Shown here piece by piece: positions 9,584 through 19,982 of a stretch of DNA of 48,497 nt. This DNA is from Atlanticothrix silvestris CENA357. Its GTDB lineage: Bacteria; Cyanobacteriota; Cyanobacteriia; Cyanobacteriales; Nostocaceae. How positions within the stretch are numbered: position 1 is the stretch's first letter; every line of letters starts with the position of its first letter. The stretch lies in assembly GCF_016056295.1 (NCBI RefSeq), contig NZ_JAECZB010000098.1, positions 1 to 48,497 on the forward strand. Direction: 5' to 3'. The position numbers were made by a program, and so were the translations under genes. The notes under the pieces are model-generated. The model did not search any database and had not been told where the DNA came from. It worked only from the letters and a program-made list of their open reading frames with translations.

Positions 9584-9809
9584 CTATTATTGTGATATTG
9601 GGATGTTGGTAAAGCTGTACCGTGCATCTTGATAGTACAGTTTTGGGATGACTGTATATATACACATATAAAATAGTAAGGTGGAAATATTGTTTAATCT
9701 GACAATACCAATTGCTTAAATTTATCAGTATTCAGATGCCTTGTGTAGACATCCAACTGAAAATTAATAGCAAATTCTGCTCTGTAATCCAATTAAACTT
9801 ACCTTTTTT

Positions 9810-10871
9810 ATGCATCGATCAGCATCATCTTCATCCCAACCCCACCCAACACAATCGCTGGCTTTATCTTCTTTACATATTCGTCTAGAAGCTTTAGATA
9901 AAGAACATCAATGGTTACTGAAACAAATTAAGAGAAAACGGACTGAGTTAAATAACTTTGTCGAGCAAATGCGTTCTTTAGCTACAGAAATATTTCGTCG
10001 ATGTAATCCTAGTTTCCAAAAATTGGCGGATATCGACCGAGAAATTCATACTCTGTTTGATGAAATTTTTACTACGAGAAAGCTTGGGAAACAAAGCAAA
10101 AAAGATATTGAAGGAGTTTACCGTAGCCTCCAGTTAGCAGGAATCATCAGTCAAAAATTCGAGTCTGAAGATGAAGATACAGAATTAGACGAATTATTTG
10201 AAAATAATGAACAAGAGCAGAATTGTTTTCAAGAACCTACCGAAAACAGCCATCAATATCAGGAAGCACAACAAGAATTAGAATATTCTAGCGCAAATAA
10301 AAATAATTCATCAAGAAAAGTTCGTCAGACTTTTTTAAGGTTAGCTGAAATTTTTCATCCAGATAAAGTCAAAGATGGCGAAACGCAAATGCGCCATACA
10401 GAAATTATGAAGGAAATCAATAAAGCTTACCAAGAAGGAGATTTTGCTCGTTTATTAGAAATTGAGCAACAACATCAATTAGGTGCGTCTATTGATAGTA
10501 ATAATGAGGATGATTTAACCCGCAATTGTAATCGTCTAGAACAAGAAAATGAATTTCTCAAAACTCAATATGAAAACTTGAAACGAGAACTACGCTTAGT
10601 AAAAAATACACCAGAAGGAGAAATGGTTTCTGATTGTCGAAAAGCTGCTAAAGCAGGTATAGATCCGATGAATCAGGTATTAGAACAAGTTGAAGCTCAG
10701 ATTCAAGTTATTGCTTCTATCCGCGATTTTGTCAAGGATTTTCAAGAGAAAAAAATGACAATCAAAGAATTTATCCGTGGGCCAGAAATTCTGCGTTCCT
10801 TGAACCGACAAATGATGGAAGAAATGCTGGAGCAGATGCTTGAAGAATTAGGTGAGATTGTAGTGTTTTGA
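9810..10871 (+). CDS. J-domain / coiled-coil protein
   Basis: Predicted Hsp70 co-chaperone or J-domain scaffold. The 353-aa product has an N-terminal coiled coil (about 22-80) and an acidic, Glu/Asn-rich linker (about 117-165). A short J-domain-like segment follows (about 168-215), with the diagnostic HPD at 183-185 (EIFHPDKV) and a final helix NKAYQEGDFARLLEI. The C-terminal part is another Glu/Gln-rich coiled coil (about 230-350). The J domain is internal rather than N-terminal, unlike DnaJ, and there is no Gly/Phe or zinc-finger region. Partner and client are unknown. The gene stands alone with long spacers on both sides. Confidence 0.7.
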   Translation: MHRSASSSSQPHPTQSLALSSLHIRLEALDKEHQWLLKQIKRKRTELNNFVEQMRSLATEIFRRCNPSFQKLADIDREIHTLFDEIFTTRKLGKQSKKDIEGVYRSLQLAGIISQKFESEDEDTELDELFENNEQEQNCFQEPTENSHQYQEAQQELEYSSANKNNSSRKVRQTFLRLAEIFHPDKVKDGETQMRHTEIMKEINKAYQEGDFARLLEIEQQHQLGASIDSNNEDDLTRNCNRLEQENEFLKTQYENLKRELRLVKNTPEGEMVSDCRKAAKAGIDPMNQVLEQVEAQIQVIASIRDFVKDFQEKKMTIKEFIRGPEILRSLNRQMMEEMLEQMLEELGEIVVF

Positions 10872-10999
10872 ACTTTTAGCCACAATTGAATGCAATAATT
10901 GAATACTTGCCCTATATATCCATAAAACTTTCTTAAAAAAATGAGGTAAATAAGTTTTTAATCATACATTGATTTAACAATTTGTTTTTGCAATTGGGA

Positions 11000-13318
11000 A
11001 TGAACTATCAATCTGGGAACGAGTATTTACACGACATGCCGCTAATTTTGGCGGGGCCAATGTTACAACATACAGAACCTGAATCAGTTACGGTCTGGAT
11101 TGCGCTCCAACAGGCTTGTCAGGTAGAACTCAAGGTTTACGACACCACGAATAACGGTACAGTGTTAGGTGATTCTTTATTCCAGGGAAGACGTTCTACC
11201 ATTGCCCTCGGCAAATCGCTACATATTGTTGCTGTAACAGCTCGCTCTTTAGATATGTACCGCCTTAGGAGCGATCGCATCTACGCTTACGATCTCCAAT
11301 TCATTGACCAGACTGACCAAACTCAGCAAACGTTACAGCAAGCTTTATGTTGCAACCGCTTTCCTACGGTCAACATCAGCTATTTTGCCCACCAAAAACC
11401 AACGTTTGTCTTACCGCCTAATAATCTCCAAGATTTGCGAATTGTGCATGGTTCCTGTCGCAAACCCCACGGACATGGGTTTGATACACTACCTATTCTC
11501 GATTGCCTGATTGAGGAAACTGCCAGTCAGCCTCGACAACGCCCCCATCAATTGTTTTTGACTGGCGACCAAATTTATGGAGATGATGTCGCGGAGCCGC
11601 TATTGTGGGTTTCTAGTATGCTCGGTGACGCATTGTTGGGTTGGGAAGAACGGCTACCAGTCACTCAAAAACAGCCTGGAGATGTTGCTTATTACACGCC
11701 AAAGCAATTACCTCCCGGTGATCGGGCTGATGTGGTAACTCACCAAGGTGGCTTCACCGCAGGATTAGACAATAAGCGCGCTAAGGTTGTTAGTCACCTT
11801 CTGAGCCTGGGTGAGTATTATGCATCTTACTTATTAATTTGGTCTCCAGTGTGCTGGCCAAATGCTTTTCCTCAGGGACGGGAAATGATGAGAACTCGCA
11901 AAGCAACTCGCCAGTGGGATCAGCAAGTTCAAAATCTCCGGCAATTTATTCACACTCTTTGGAAAGTCCGCCGTGCCCTGGCAAATATTCCCATGTACAG
12001 CATCTTTGATGACCATGATGTCAGTGATGACTGGAACCTCAACCAAGCTTGGTGTTTGCGGGTACTGGGACAACCCTTGGGTCAACGAGCTGTACAAAAC
12101 GCGCTGTTAGCTTATGCAGTTTCTCAAGCATGGGGCAATACACCTTGGCAATTTGAAGCCGAGCAATCTGGTGAAAAACTATTAGCGGCGGCTCATAAAT
12201 GGTCTGCTTCTCAAGGAACAGATACTGCGGCTTATGAGGCGATCGCTCGTTATGTGGGAATGCCACCCAATAACGCCCACACTGGCTTACCTGAGTTTGT
12301 CCCAGATGGTTCAGTGTTGGTTTTAGATCGACATCCAGAGGCACTTACTTGGCACTATACGGTACGCAGCAATTGCCATGAAGTGATTGTTTTAGATACA
12401 CGTACATGGCGGGGCTACCCTGCCGAACAAAAACCCACAGCACCACCAATGCTGTTATGCCCACAAACCTTTGAGCGCCAACTCTCCGTACCTTTACAAC
12501 AAGCATCTGGGATTCCAGCCACAATGGTGATTGCACCGACAAATGTGTTTGGTTTAAAAGTAATTGATAAAATTCACCATTGGCAGTTGCAACGCGATAA
12601 AGTGTTTGCCACGGATGTTGGAGATGCCTGGAATATTAACTCCAAAGCATTGGCGAAATTTCTGACAACTTTATTTGAACAACGCCAAAAAATAGTAGTT
12701 CTATCTGGAGATATTCACTACAGTTCAGCTGTTCGTTTATCTTTTGCAGGTACTTCTGGAAATTTGGCAACCCAATCAGTCTTAGTGCAGTTAACTTCGA
12801 GTGCAATGAAGAATGAAGAAACTATTACTCGCATCCTGCATACACGACTAAAACACTGGCTATTGCCCGAAAAGGTACGACATTGGATAGGATGGCTCAA
12901 TCCGCCCAATATGGTAGAACAAAGAGCTAAAAAATCCCACCGTGCCCAAATGAAACCAGATTGGAATTGTGCCCTGGAATGGATTCCTCGGCAAAACATT
13001 CAGACTCCCAACTTTGGCGATCGCATATCATGGCTCAAGACTCCCCGACAAACCGCCAAAAACGAAAAATGGCAATGGTTACAGCAGTTAATGTTCTGGA
13101 AATATCCTTGGTTTCAAGATGGACGAGAAGTGGTGGGAGTCAATAATTTGGGCTTAGTTCATTTTGAATTAACAGACACTAATAATTCTTACAAAGTTAT
13201 GCAAGATTCGTACTGGTTTTCTTGCTGGTATCCTACCCAAATTGTTTATAGTCGCTTCGAGAGCCAACTATTGCCTAATCAATCTTTATTACCTATAGAG
13301 ATGAATTTGAGGGCTTAA
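11000..13318 (+). CDS. PhoD-like metallophosphatase domain protein
   Basis: Probable calcineurin-like/PhoD-type phosphatase or phosphodiesterase of about 772 aa. Metal-binding blocks appear in the expected order: HGSCRKPHG (about 150-158), LTGDQIYGDD (about 187-196), FDDHDVSDDWN (about 335-345) and SGDIHYSSA (about 569-577). There is no clear signal peptide, so it is probably cytoplasmic or peripheral, unlike secreted Bacillus PhoD. The ATG at 11000 is preferred over an in-frame TTG at 10982 because it follows a weak GGGA. The C-terminal 150 residues are Trp-rich and of unknown role. No phosphate-regulon neighbours are visible, so substrate and control are unknown. Confidence 0.78.
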   Translation: MNYQSGNEYLHDMPLILAGPMLQHTEPESVTVWIALQQACQVELKVYDTTNNGTVLGDSLFQGRRSTIALGKSLHIVAVTARSLDMYRLRSDRIYAYDLQFIDQTDQTQQTLQQALCCNRFPTVNISYFAHQKPTFVLPPNNLQDLRIVHGSCRKPHGHGFDTLPILDCLIEETASQPRQRPHQLFLTGDQIYGDDVAEPLLWVSSMLGDALLGWEERLPVTQKQPGDVAYYTPKQLPPGDRADVVTHQGGFTAGLDNKRAKVVSHLLSLGEYYASYLLIWSPVCWPNAFPQGREMMRTRKATRQWDQQVQNLRQFIHTLWKVRRALANIPMYSIFDDHDVSDDWNLNQAWCLRVLGQPLGQRAVQNALLAYAVSQAWGNTPWQFEAEQSGEKLLAAAHKWSASQGTDTAAYEAIARYVGMPPNNAHTGLPEFVPDGSVLVLDRHPEALTWHYTVRSNCHEVIVLDTRTWRGYPAEQKPTAPPMLLCPQTFERQLSVPLQQASGIPATMVIAPTNVFGLKVIDKIHHWQLQRDKVFATDVGDAWNINSKALAKFLTTLFEQRQKIVVLSGDIHYSSAVRLSFAGTSGNLATQSVLVQLTSSAMKNEETITRILHTRLKHWLLPEKVRHWIGWLNPPNMVEQRAKKSHRAQMKPDWNCALEWIPRQNIQTPNFGDRISWLKTPRQTAKNEKWQWLQQLMFWKYPWFQDGREVVGVNNLGLVHFELTDTNNSYKVMQDSYWFSCWYPTQIVYSRFESQLLPNQSLLPIEMNLRA

Positions 13319-13378
13319 TTCATGGTATGAAAAAGCAGCAAATATTCCAAATTTTCATTAATTAACTTTTCTTAGAGA

Positions 13379-13412
13379 TTATTTATAAAGTACATCTTAA
13401 GTAAGATGTGTT
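13379..13412. repeat. MITE-end-like sequence with small hairpin
   Basis: TTATTTATAAAGTA (13379-13392) is identical to the end of the MITE at 47460-47473. It is followed by the inverted repeat ACATCTT/AAGATGT. It may be a relic element end or chance in AT-rich DNA. Confidence 0.3.
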
Positions 13413-13513
13413 AAAGCTTTAGCCTAATGCTTATTTTATTCCCTTACTAGCTTAAAATATATGTTTATTCAGCAATAAATAAGCAGTAAGCTTCTTGGTT
13501 TTTATATTCAAAT

Positions 13514-15097
13514 ATGGAATTATTACTAATCATGGCTGAAGTCAGCCTTGTAATCGTCGTTTTTTTGTTAGTTAATTGGGTTGTGGGCAAGGTATTTAAG
13601 CTATTTTTGAAAGACTCTGTAATTCAAAATGAAAAAAGAAGTATTAAAACTTTGCGTCGAAATATTAAGGGTTTATTGATACTCGTTTGCTTAACACTAT
13701 GCATTCTGATTGTAGTTGCTAATGGTTTTCTCCTTTATCGAGGCGAGAACCTCCAACAATATACACTTTTGTTGATTCGTCGCATTCCACCAGGATTTTG
13801 GATAAGTTTAGGAATTGGTATCGCTCAAAGCATTGGTCTTTTGATTTTAGCGGCGATCGCTTTAAAATTTGTGCGTTATTGGCTGAAGGTAGCTAACATT
13901 CGTGCTAAAAACATTGAACAAAACACTGCCGACGATCAAAGTATTGATACGTTTTTTAATAACCTCAACAATATTATTACCGCTGGTATTTGGCTGTGGG
14001 CTGTCATTTGGTGTAGCAAGTTTCTCAAAGTACCACTAGTGGTGTCTGAGTATTTGTACATCCTATTACGAATTTATTTAATCATTGCGATCGGCTTACT
14101 CATACCTAAAGCAGTTACTGCTATTATTGATAGCCTAGATGCTCTCAGTATAAGATATTCCAGTCCTGAGAACCTGCTGAGGTTCTATGATCACCTCCGA
14201 CATCTCATCCCTTTTTTAAAAAGGTGTCTGGAATTTGTGATTTATGTCTGCGTCGCAACACTGGTGATCCAGCAGGTGCAGCTAATTGCTAATATCGCAG
14301 TTTTCGGGCCTCGAATCGTGAAGATAATCGGTATTATCTTCATCAGTCGTGTTTTGTTTGAGGTTGTTTACTTACTGGTTGAAGAAGTCTTATTTAAAGA
14401 CCAAAATCTAACTGAGATTCAAACCAGCAGACGACGCACCCTCGTACCTCTTATCCGTAGTTTTTTACAATATCTAGTTTACTTTGGTGCTACTGTCTCT
14501 ATTCTCTATACCCTTGAAATTAATCCCACTCCTTTATTAGCTGGCGCAGGAATTGTTGGTATAGCTGTGGGTTTTGGGGCTCAGGCACTAATCAATGATA
14601 TAGTCTGCGGCTTTTTTATTCTATTTGAAAACTATTACTTAGTAGGTGATTATATCCAAGCTGGGAAAGCCGAAGAAAAATTTGTAGAGGGGGTTGTAGA
14701 GGCGATTGAACTTAGAACTACTCGTATTAGACACCCAAATGGTCAATTGCAGATTATTCATAATGGCGATATTGGCTCAGTTACCAACTACTCCAAACAG
14801 TATATTTTTGCAGTGGTGGAAGTTAGCGTGCCTTATAACTCTAACTTGGTTCAGGTGTACAAAGTGATTGAAGAAGTAGGAGAACAGTTAAAAGCAAATA
14901 ACCCAGATATTATCGAGCCTACACAGGTGGATGGAGTAGAAAGCCTTGGAGAAGTTCACTTATTGCTCCGTACATTGACGAAGGTTAAGCCAGGAAAGCA
15001 TCTTCAGCTCCAACGCGTTATTCGGAAGGTTTTTATGAATGCTTTACAGCAAGAAGGAATTACAATTCCCGTTCGGGTTGAAAGTGCCGAAAATTAA
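13514..15097 (+). CDS. MscS-family mechanosensitive channel
   Basis: Membrane channel thought to release solutes on hypo-osmotic shock. The 527-aa product has several N-terminal helices (about 4-25, 48-72, 90-120, then more) followed by the conserved MscS pore and beta domain. The Gly/Ala-rich pore helix GAGIVGIAVGFGAQALI lies near residues 344-360, then NDIVCGFFILFENYYLVGDYI. This is larger than E. coli MscS (286 aa) and fits the extended class common in cyanobacteria. Its last 4 bases overlap the end of the convergent ExoD-like gene. Confidence 0.88.
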   Translation: MELLLIMAEVSLVIVVFLLVNWVVGKVFKLFLKDSVIQNEKRSIKTLRRNIKGLLILVCLTLCILIVVANGFLLYRGENLQQYTLLLIRRIPPGFWISLGIGIAQSIGLLILAAIALKFVRYWLKVANIRAKNIEQNTADDQSIDTFFNNLNNIITAGIWLWAVIWCSKFLKVPLVVSEYLYILLRIYLIIAIGLLIPKAVTAIIDSLDALSIRYSSPENLLRFYDHLRHLIPFLKRCLEFVIYVCVATLVIQQVQLIANIAVFGPRIVKIIGIIFISRVLFEVVYLLVEEVLFKDQNLTEIQTSRRRTLVPLIRSFLQYLVYFGATVSILYTLEINPTPLLAGAGIVGIAVGFGAQALINDIVCGFFILFENYYLVGDYIQAGKAEEKFVEGVVEAIELRTTRIRHPNGQLQIIHNGDIGSVTNYSKQYIFAVVEVSVPYNSNLVQVYKVIEEVGEQLKANNPDIIEPTQVDGVESLGEVHLLLRTLTKVKPGKHLQLQRVIRKVFMNALQQEGITIPVRVESAEN

Positions 15098-15711
15098 AGT
15101 TGGGCTAGTCTGAACATAGATGGCAGCAAACTAGGAGCTAACCAAAAAGCATAACCAATAAATCCAAATAGCAATGTAATTAAAGCAGTGATCACATAGC
15201 TAATACAAATTAGTAAACCATCAGCTTCGATGGTAGCAACTGCCAAAAGTAAAATACCTACAGTAGGGATGGGATTGGTAAAGGGAATTGGCGAAATTAA
15301 CAATATTGTCAACCAAGAGATGCAAAGCCCATTAATTCGCCAAATTAAAGGATTTTTGGCTATCTTTTTCAGTCGGGGACGAGCAATTTTCTCTAAGATT
15401 TTGGTAAGACGTTGCAGATTCTGTAAAAGTAGTTGAGCAAAAGGGCGAGGAAATTTATAACGGGAAATTCTTCTAGGTAGCCAAGGCGATCGCCTGCCCA
15501 AAACCATCTGCACTGACAACAGCAAACAAGCCCCACCAAAAGGCCCTGTTAATCCCGGTGGCATGGGAAGCAAAAAAGGCAAAACTAATAATGCGATCAC
15601 CAAGCTGAAACCCCGTTCTGAAGTTTCTGCCAGAATCTCGCCGAGAGTCAATTGCTGTTCCGTTAAACGTTGCAGCAAGGACTTAATTTCTTGAGAAAAT
15701 CTCAAATGCAT
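15094..15711 (-). CDS. ExoD-like membrane protein
   Basis: Member of the ExoD family, named for a Rhizobium exopolysaccharide protein; the biochemical role is not established. Features seen: an N-terminal helix (LTEQQLTLGEILAE), the Pro/Gly-rich hydrophobic block LVLPFLLPMPPGLTGPFGG, then paired C-terminal membrane segments. The ATG at 15711 gives 205 aa; a TTG at 15747 would add 12 residues. It is tail to tail with the MscS gene, overlapping by 4 bases. Function in exopolysaccharide export here is inference from the family name only. Confidence 0.75.
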   Translation of the reverse strand: MHLRFSQEIKSLLQRLTEQQLTLGEILAETSERGFSLVIALLVLPFLLPMPPGLTGPFGGACLLLSVQMVLGRRSPWLPRRISRYKFPRPFAQLLLQNLQRLTKILEKIARPRLKKIAKNPLIWRINGLCISWLTILLISPIPFTNPIPTVGILLLAVATIEADGLLICISYVITALITLLFGFIGYAFWLAPSLLPSMFRLAQL

Positions 15712-15878
15712 TTGGCGTGAGTTGATGTGAACTGCCACAATACCCAACTGAAATTAAATATACAAATATAAGTATTCATACAAATGCACCCACAGCTATT
15801 TCTGATCATATCAAATTGTTATTTACTGCAGACATAGCTTCAATGATGAGACATCAGCTATACTTCAAAACTCAACAT

Positions 15879-16808
15879 TCAAAACGTTTCAAATGGCGGC
15901 ACCAAAATAGCTAGAGCATTTGGTACAACACGGAAATGGGCAGGTGTATATGTCGTAATTTCACCATCAGTATTGATCGGACGTGGTTTACGGGTAAAAA
16001 TCTCAATATTCTGCCCTTGAATGGCACGGACACCCCGGCGATAAATATGTCTTCCTTGTCGCATCGCTGGAAGTAAGGGTATAATTTGCCACCAATGCTC
16101 TATCTCTAAGCTATACAGGTCTAATCTTTGATCATCGATTGTCGCATCATGAACTACTGCCATACCGCCGCCATAATAGCGCCCATTACCAACAGCGATT
16201 TGTACAGTTTTTACATGTAAAGATTTACCGTTGATGCGAATTTCTGCACTAAAAGGCCGAGATTCCCAAATCACTTGTAATGCAGTAGCAGCATAAGCTA
16301 ATATTCCCCAACGGCGTTTAACTTCTTTGGTAAGTCGCTGAGTAATCTTTACGCTCAGTCCTAAACTAGCAACATTAAAAAAGTATTTGCCGTTCACCAA
16401 TCCTAAGTCAACGCGGCGTAGATCTCCATAAGCAATCACTTTACAAGCTTCGTTTAAAGAATTAGGAATTCCTAAAGTCCTCGCCAGATCATTAGCAGTT
16501 CCTAAAGGTAAAATTCCCAGAGGTAATTGGACTTCAACTAAAGCATCTACTGCGGCATTGAGCGTGCCATCACCACCACCAACAATTACCAAGTCAACTT
16601 CATGCTGATAGCGGAGTATCAATTCAGAAATATTTTTGGGATTTTCTATTGATTCTTCAACCACATTAAAGCCTAATTGTTTGAGACAATTAATCGCTTC
16701 CGAAAGACGCTTTTCTCCTTGACGAGCATGACGATTTATTAATAGTAATGCGCGGGAACTTATGGGTAGTGCCCTTTGTAGTCTATACGTCCAATTTTCC
16801 GCGTCCAT
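15879..16808 (-). CDS. Diacylglycerol-kinase-like lipid kinase (YegS/BmrU family)
   Basis: ATP-dependent lipid kinase of the DagK catalytic family. The product contains the nucleotide-binding motif VIVGGGDGTLNAAVDAL, followed by LPLGILPLGTANDLARTLGIP, both diagnostic. The ATG at 16808 gives 309 aa, close to family size; an upstream TTG at 16865 would add 19 residues. No membrane segment is seen, so the enzyme would act at the membrane surface. The substrate (diacylglycerol, a sphingoid or phosphatidylglycerol) cannot be decided from sequence. Confidence 0.85.
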   Translation of the reverse strand: MDAENWTYRLQRALPISSRALLLINRHARQGEKRLSEAINCLKQLGFNVVEESIENPKNISELILRYQHEVDLVIVGGGDGTLNAAVDALVEVQLPLGILPLGTANDLARTLGIPNSLNEACKVIAYGDLRRVDLGLVNGKYFFNVASLGLSVKITQRLTKEVKRRWGILAYAATALQVIWESRPFSAEIRINGKSLHVKTVQIAVGNGRYYGGGMAVVHDATIDDQRLDLYSLEIEHWWQIIPLLPAMRQGRHIYRRGVRAIQGQNIEIFTRKPRPINTDGEITTYTPAHFRVVPNALAILVPPFETF

Positions 16809-16865
16809 ATACTGTACTTGCAGTTGATTAACAAAAAGTGTTGAGGCTGTGATGAAATCTACCAA

Positions 16866-17534
16866 TAATTTCGTTTATCAACGGTGATTATTTCGTGATA
16901 TTTATTATTTTTGAACTTATTTATTTTTGCTAGCGAGCGCTCTTGCTATACGCAGACAATCAAGTGATTGCTCACAACATCGCTTTAACTTGGATATTTT
17001 ATTTTTCACACAGGGATTTATTCTTATATTATAGGGTTAATCAAAAACTAAAGTTTTGCAGCTATAGGTATATATTTGTAGATCAAATTTATAAATATAG
17101 TAGTAATAGTTACAAATATTTAAAATTGACTTACTGTTATAGTGATTATTTATGTCAAGTCTTTATGTGTCAGATTGATGATTGTCCACGAATTTCACAT
17201 AATGGTTGATATTAACCATTCACTTTTATGAATGCTAAAGAGTATCAATTAAAGCCTGATTATTGAGAGGTTAAAAGTCAAATTTAAACGCAAATGGACG
17301 TAGCATATTGCTTTAAGCTCATCCCTCAAGTTGGCGCATAAGAAATTTTGTGGATATGAGGTTATTGATTGTAGCGTTTTCTACCCTGAAAAGAGTTGTC
17401 ATTAAAAAAGGTAAAAGTAGCAGGTGAAATTGTGTCCTTTGAACTTTTACCTAATTTCTAATTTTTCGTTGGCGATCGCATTTATAGCTTTGAAAGGTTC
17501 ATCTCAAATACTGTAAAATTATTTTTAACAATTC
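16866..17534. other. 670-bp AT-rich intergenic region
   Basis: Lies between the lipid kinase start and the Ser/Thr kinase end. An 88-codon open frame on the plus strand (16943-17209) is AT-driven, Tyr/Ser-rich and has no ribosome binding site, so I do not call it. The palindrome AATGGTT/AACCATT (17201-17220) is the only clear structure. Nothing else supported. Confidence 0.5.
17201..17220. repeat. Short palindrome
   Basis: AATGGTT GATATT AACCATT: 7-bp arms, 6-base centre. It could be a regulator site or a weak hairpin; there is no T tract. Function unknown. Confidence 0.4.
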
Positions 17535-19160
17535 CTAATTGTTATCTTCTTGCAGCTTTTCTTGAAGTTTGTCATACTTTTGAGTTTGAATATCAGCAGA
17601 AGAAGAATTTTGCTTCATCTCTAAGGTTGGTACTACGACAGCAGGAGGATCTGACCGTTTTGATTCCGCAGATGGCGATGCTGGTATGATTACAGGATTC
17701 GATTGCCTTAAAAACTGGGGTGGGGTTGATTCTTTATTAGAAGAGGGTGAAGTCTTTTCTGATGATGATGCGGGGGAAGCACTACGAGAAGAACGAATTG
17801 CCCGTAGCCTTTCTACTAATGATGGTGTAGGAGAAACTGAGGGTTGCTGAGAATTACGGCTTGGCGATTCTCCTGAATTAGATTGTGATGATTTTTCTGT
17901 AGAATTACTGCTATTTGTAGATTCTTCTTGTCTTCCAGAAAGATTACGCCTGCGTCGTCTAGAAGCCGAAGTGGACGCAGATTCACTTGTGGAATCAGTT
18001 TTAGTATTTTGTGTAGTGTTATTTTCTTGACTAGGTAATGGTGTGAAATCAATAGTAGGTTTTTGTCCAGCAGAGTCTATTTGGCGCTGTTCAAACAAAG
18101 GTTTTGAAGGTGACTGTGGCTGAAAACGAGAAAACAATGTCGTAATGCCAAAGCCTGCTATAGCAGCAACAAGGGCTACACCTGTACCCAGAAATACCTT
18201 AGACTTTCCTAGTTTCTTGCTAGATGTCGAATTTTTTGGTTGTGATTTCCCTTTAATACGGCTTCCAGGTAAATTTTTTCGTTGCTGCTGAGCAGATAAA
18301 TTGATAGTTGCCACTGACTGAGTAGGTACTACTTGAGGTGTAACATTAAATCCAGTTCCAGGTAGTAATTGCAGCCACTCGGCAACAGTCGCCGGACGAA
18401 AGCGAGAATCTACAGCCATACCACGCATGACGGCTTGATTGACTGCTGCACTCAGGTGGGGTTGTAGTTCACGGGGAGAAGGCATTTTTTCGCGATCGCG
18501 CAACAAGGCTGGCAAGGGAACTTGTGCTGTCAACAAAGCATATAATGTTGCTGCCAACCCATAAACATCTGTGGCGGGTGTGCGCGGTGCTTGGGTTAGG
18601 TACTGTTCAAGTGGAGAATAACCCTCAGAAACCATACCAGTATGAGTTTGTCTCACACTGCCGTTAAATTCTCTGGCAATGCCAAAATCAATCAGCACTA
18701 CTTCCTGAGTTCCTTGGCGAAGGATGATATTATCCGGTTTGATATCTCGGTGTAGCAGACCATTGTTGTGTACTACCTGCAATGATGCCCCGATTTGACG
18801 GATGTAATGAATTGCTGTTGCTTCTGGCAAAGGTATGGCTGGCAATACGAAAGCATTTCCCAAGGTTTCGCCAGGAATGTATTCCATTACCATGTAAGGC
18901 AGTCCATCTTCCACAAAAAAGTCGCTGACTCGGACAATATTTGGATGGATACAAGTAGCTAATCGTCTGGCTTCATCTTGGAATTGGCGCTCAAACTTGG
19001 CAAAATCAGGATGTTGTCGTAACCTTTCATTAATGGTTTTCATCACTACATCCTGACCTAAGTAATGATGAGTAGCCTTAAACGTAATGCCAAAGCCACC
19101 GCGCCCTATTTCTTGAATTAGGGTATACTTTCCACCCTGCAAAATTGTGCCTGCTAGCAT
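17535..19160 (-). CDS. Ser/Thr protein kinase with C-terminal membrane anchor
   Basis: Hanks-type (eukaryotic-like) kinase of 541 aa. The catalytic domain occupies about 11-265, with glycine loop IGRGGFG (18-24), catalytic Lys41 (VVMKT), HRDIKPDN (137-144) and DFG (158-160). The APE position seems degenerate (SPLEQY), as is common in cyanobacterial kinases. One hydrophobic segment (about 324-345, [19 protein letters not shown]) follows, then about 190 residues rich in Ser, Thr, Pro and Gln with no recognisable sensor domain. That tail is probably periplasmic or a wall-associated linker. There is no phosphatase neighbour. Substrates are unknown. Confidence 0.9.
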   Translation of the reverse strand: MLAGTILQGGKYTLIQEIGRGGFGITFKATHHYLGQDVVMKTINERLRQHPDFAKFERQFQDEARRLATCIHPNIVRVSDFFVEDGLPYMVMEYIPGETLGNAFVLPAIPLPEATAIHYIRQIGASLQVVHNNGLLHRDIKPDNIILRQGTQEVVLIDFGIAREFNGSVRQTHTGMVSEGYSPLEQYLTQAPRTPATDVYGLAATLYALLTAQVPLPALLRDREKMPSPRELQPHLSAAVNQAVMRGMAVDSRFRPATVAEWLQLLPGTGFNVTPQVVPTQSVATINLSAQQQRKNLPGSRIKGKSQPKNSTSSKKLGKSKVFLGTGVALVAAIAGFGITTLFSRFQPQSPSKPLFEQRQIDSAGQKPTIDFTPLPSQENNTTQNTKTDSTSESASTSASRRRRRNLSGRQEESTNSSNSTEKSSQSNSGESPSRNSQQPSVSPTPSLVERLRAIRSSRSASPASSSEKTSPSSNKESTPPQFLRQSNPVIIPASPSAESKRSDPPAVVVPTLEMKQNSSSADIQTQKYDKLQEKLQEDNN

Positions 19161-19982
19161 AGAGAGTTTTAAGTCCTGATTCCTGAGTGAGCAGAGAAGT
19201 ACTAATTCCTAAGTTTTCAGTGACTTCCAAACAATAAAGCTTTCCCAGATATTTTATAAGGCAGGCACTCATAAGGTTTGTATACCTGTCTTCAGGGACG
19301 ATTTATTTTTTGGATCTCCCGAAGTGGAAAAAACCTCCTGATTCTCGCAATAGCTTTATCTTTTTCATAATACAGTAGGGCAACAGTAATGCCCATCGAT
19401 GTTAAGTCAAGCTGTCAGTAAGCTTGTGTTCAACACACTTACCAAGAGGGGGTAAGGGGTAAGGGGTAATACCAATTCGCAATTCGCAATTAAAGAACTT
19501 AGATGCAGCAAAGTTTTCAATGGTTAAATCTGTATCATATTTTTAGTGAAATGATATGAGGGGTAAAGGAATTAAAGTTAAAACTTTTCCCCAGATGGTA
19601 TAAAGCCCGCGAAGTCTGCCACATGGAAGATTCCACGTGGCGAGCTTCGCGCGAAGCTCTTTGGGCAGAATCCTCTGTCCGGAAGACTTCGCCTATTTTT
19701 AAACATGGGGTTCCCTTTCCCCCTTTTCCCTTCTTCATTTTTTCTGTGTGCGATCGCTCTATTTTTAAGATACTCGTTATGAATATCGGAGAACTTACTT
19801 ATTGGTGTTTTTTTATACATTTTTTGTATATATTAGAAGCAAATTATACTTATTTGTTTAAATAACCTTTACGGTTGATAGTTATTAATGCTACAACCAA
19901 TTTAAGAAAAATTTTGCCATAAAGCTTTGGTGCATCTAAAGTTAGCCAAATAAAATCTACGTATAAACGTTTGAGGTAACTA
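19161..19982. other. 820-bp intergenic region with repeats
   Basis: No supported gene. It contains a short G-rich tandem (GGGGTAA repeated, about 19447-19470), a structured cloverleaf-like repeat (19609-19692) and AT-rich sequence leading into the first CAP gene. Overlapping short open frames on both strands run through the palindromic repeat and are artefacts of it. Confidence 0.6.
19609..19692. repeat. Cloverleaf-like repeat with an outer stem and three hairpins
   Basis: The outer arms GCGAAGTCT (19609-19617) and AGACTTCGC (19684-19692) are perfect complements. Between them lie three hairpins: GCCACATGGAA/TTCCACGTGGC (19618-19641, one mismatch), the perfect 18-bp palindrome 19642-19659 (GAGCTTCGC/GCGAAGCTC), and GGGCAGA/TCTGTCC (19663-19680, one wobble). 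The layout suggests an interspersed palindromic element or a structured RNA rather than a terminator. Confidence 0.65.

Noticed and set aside
16943-17209. An 88-codon plus-strand open frame in the AT-rich spacer
   Set aside because: Composition is Tyr/Ser/Lys-rich as expected of AT-rich noncoding DNA, there is no ribosome binding site, and it resembles no family I know.
19535-19865. Overlapping short open frames on both strands
   Set aside because: They translate the palindromic repeat at 19609-19692 and have mirrored amino acid patterns, so they are artefacts of the repeat.
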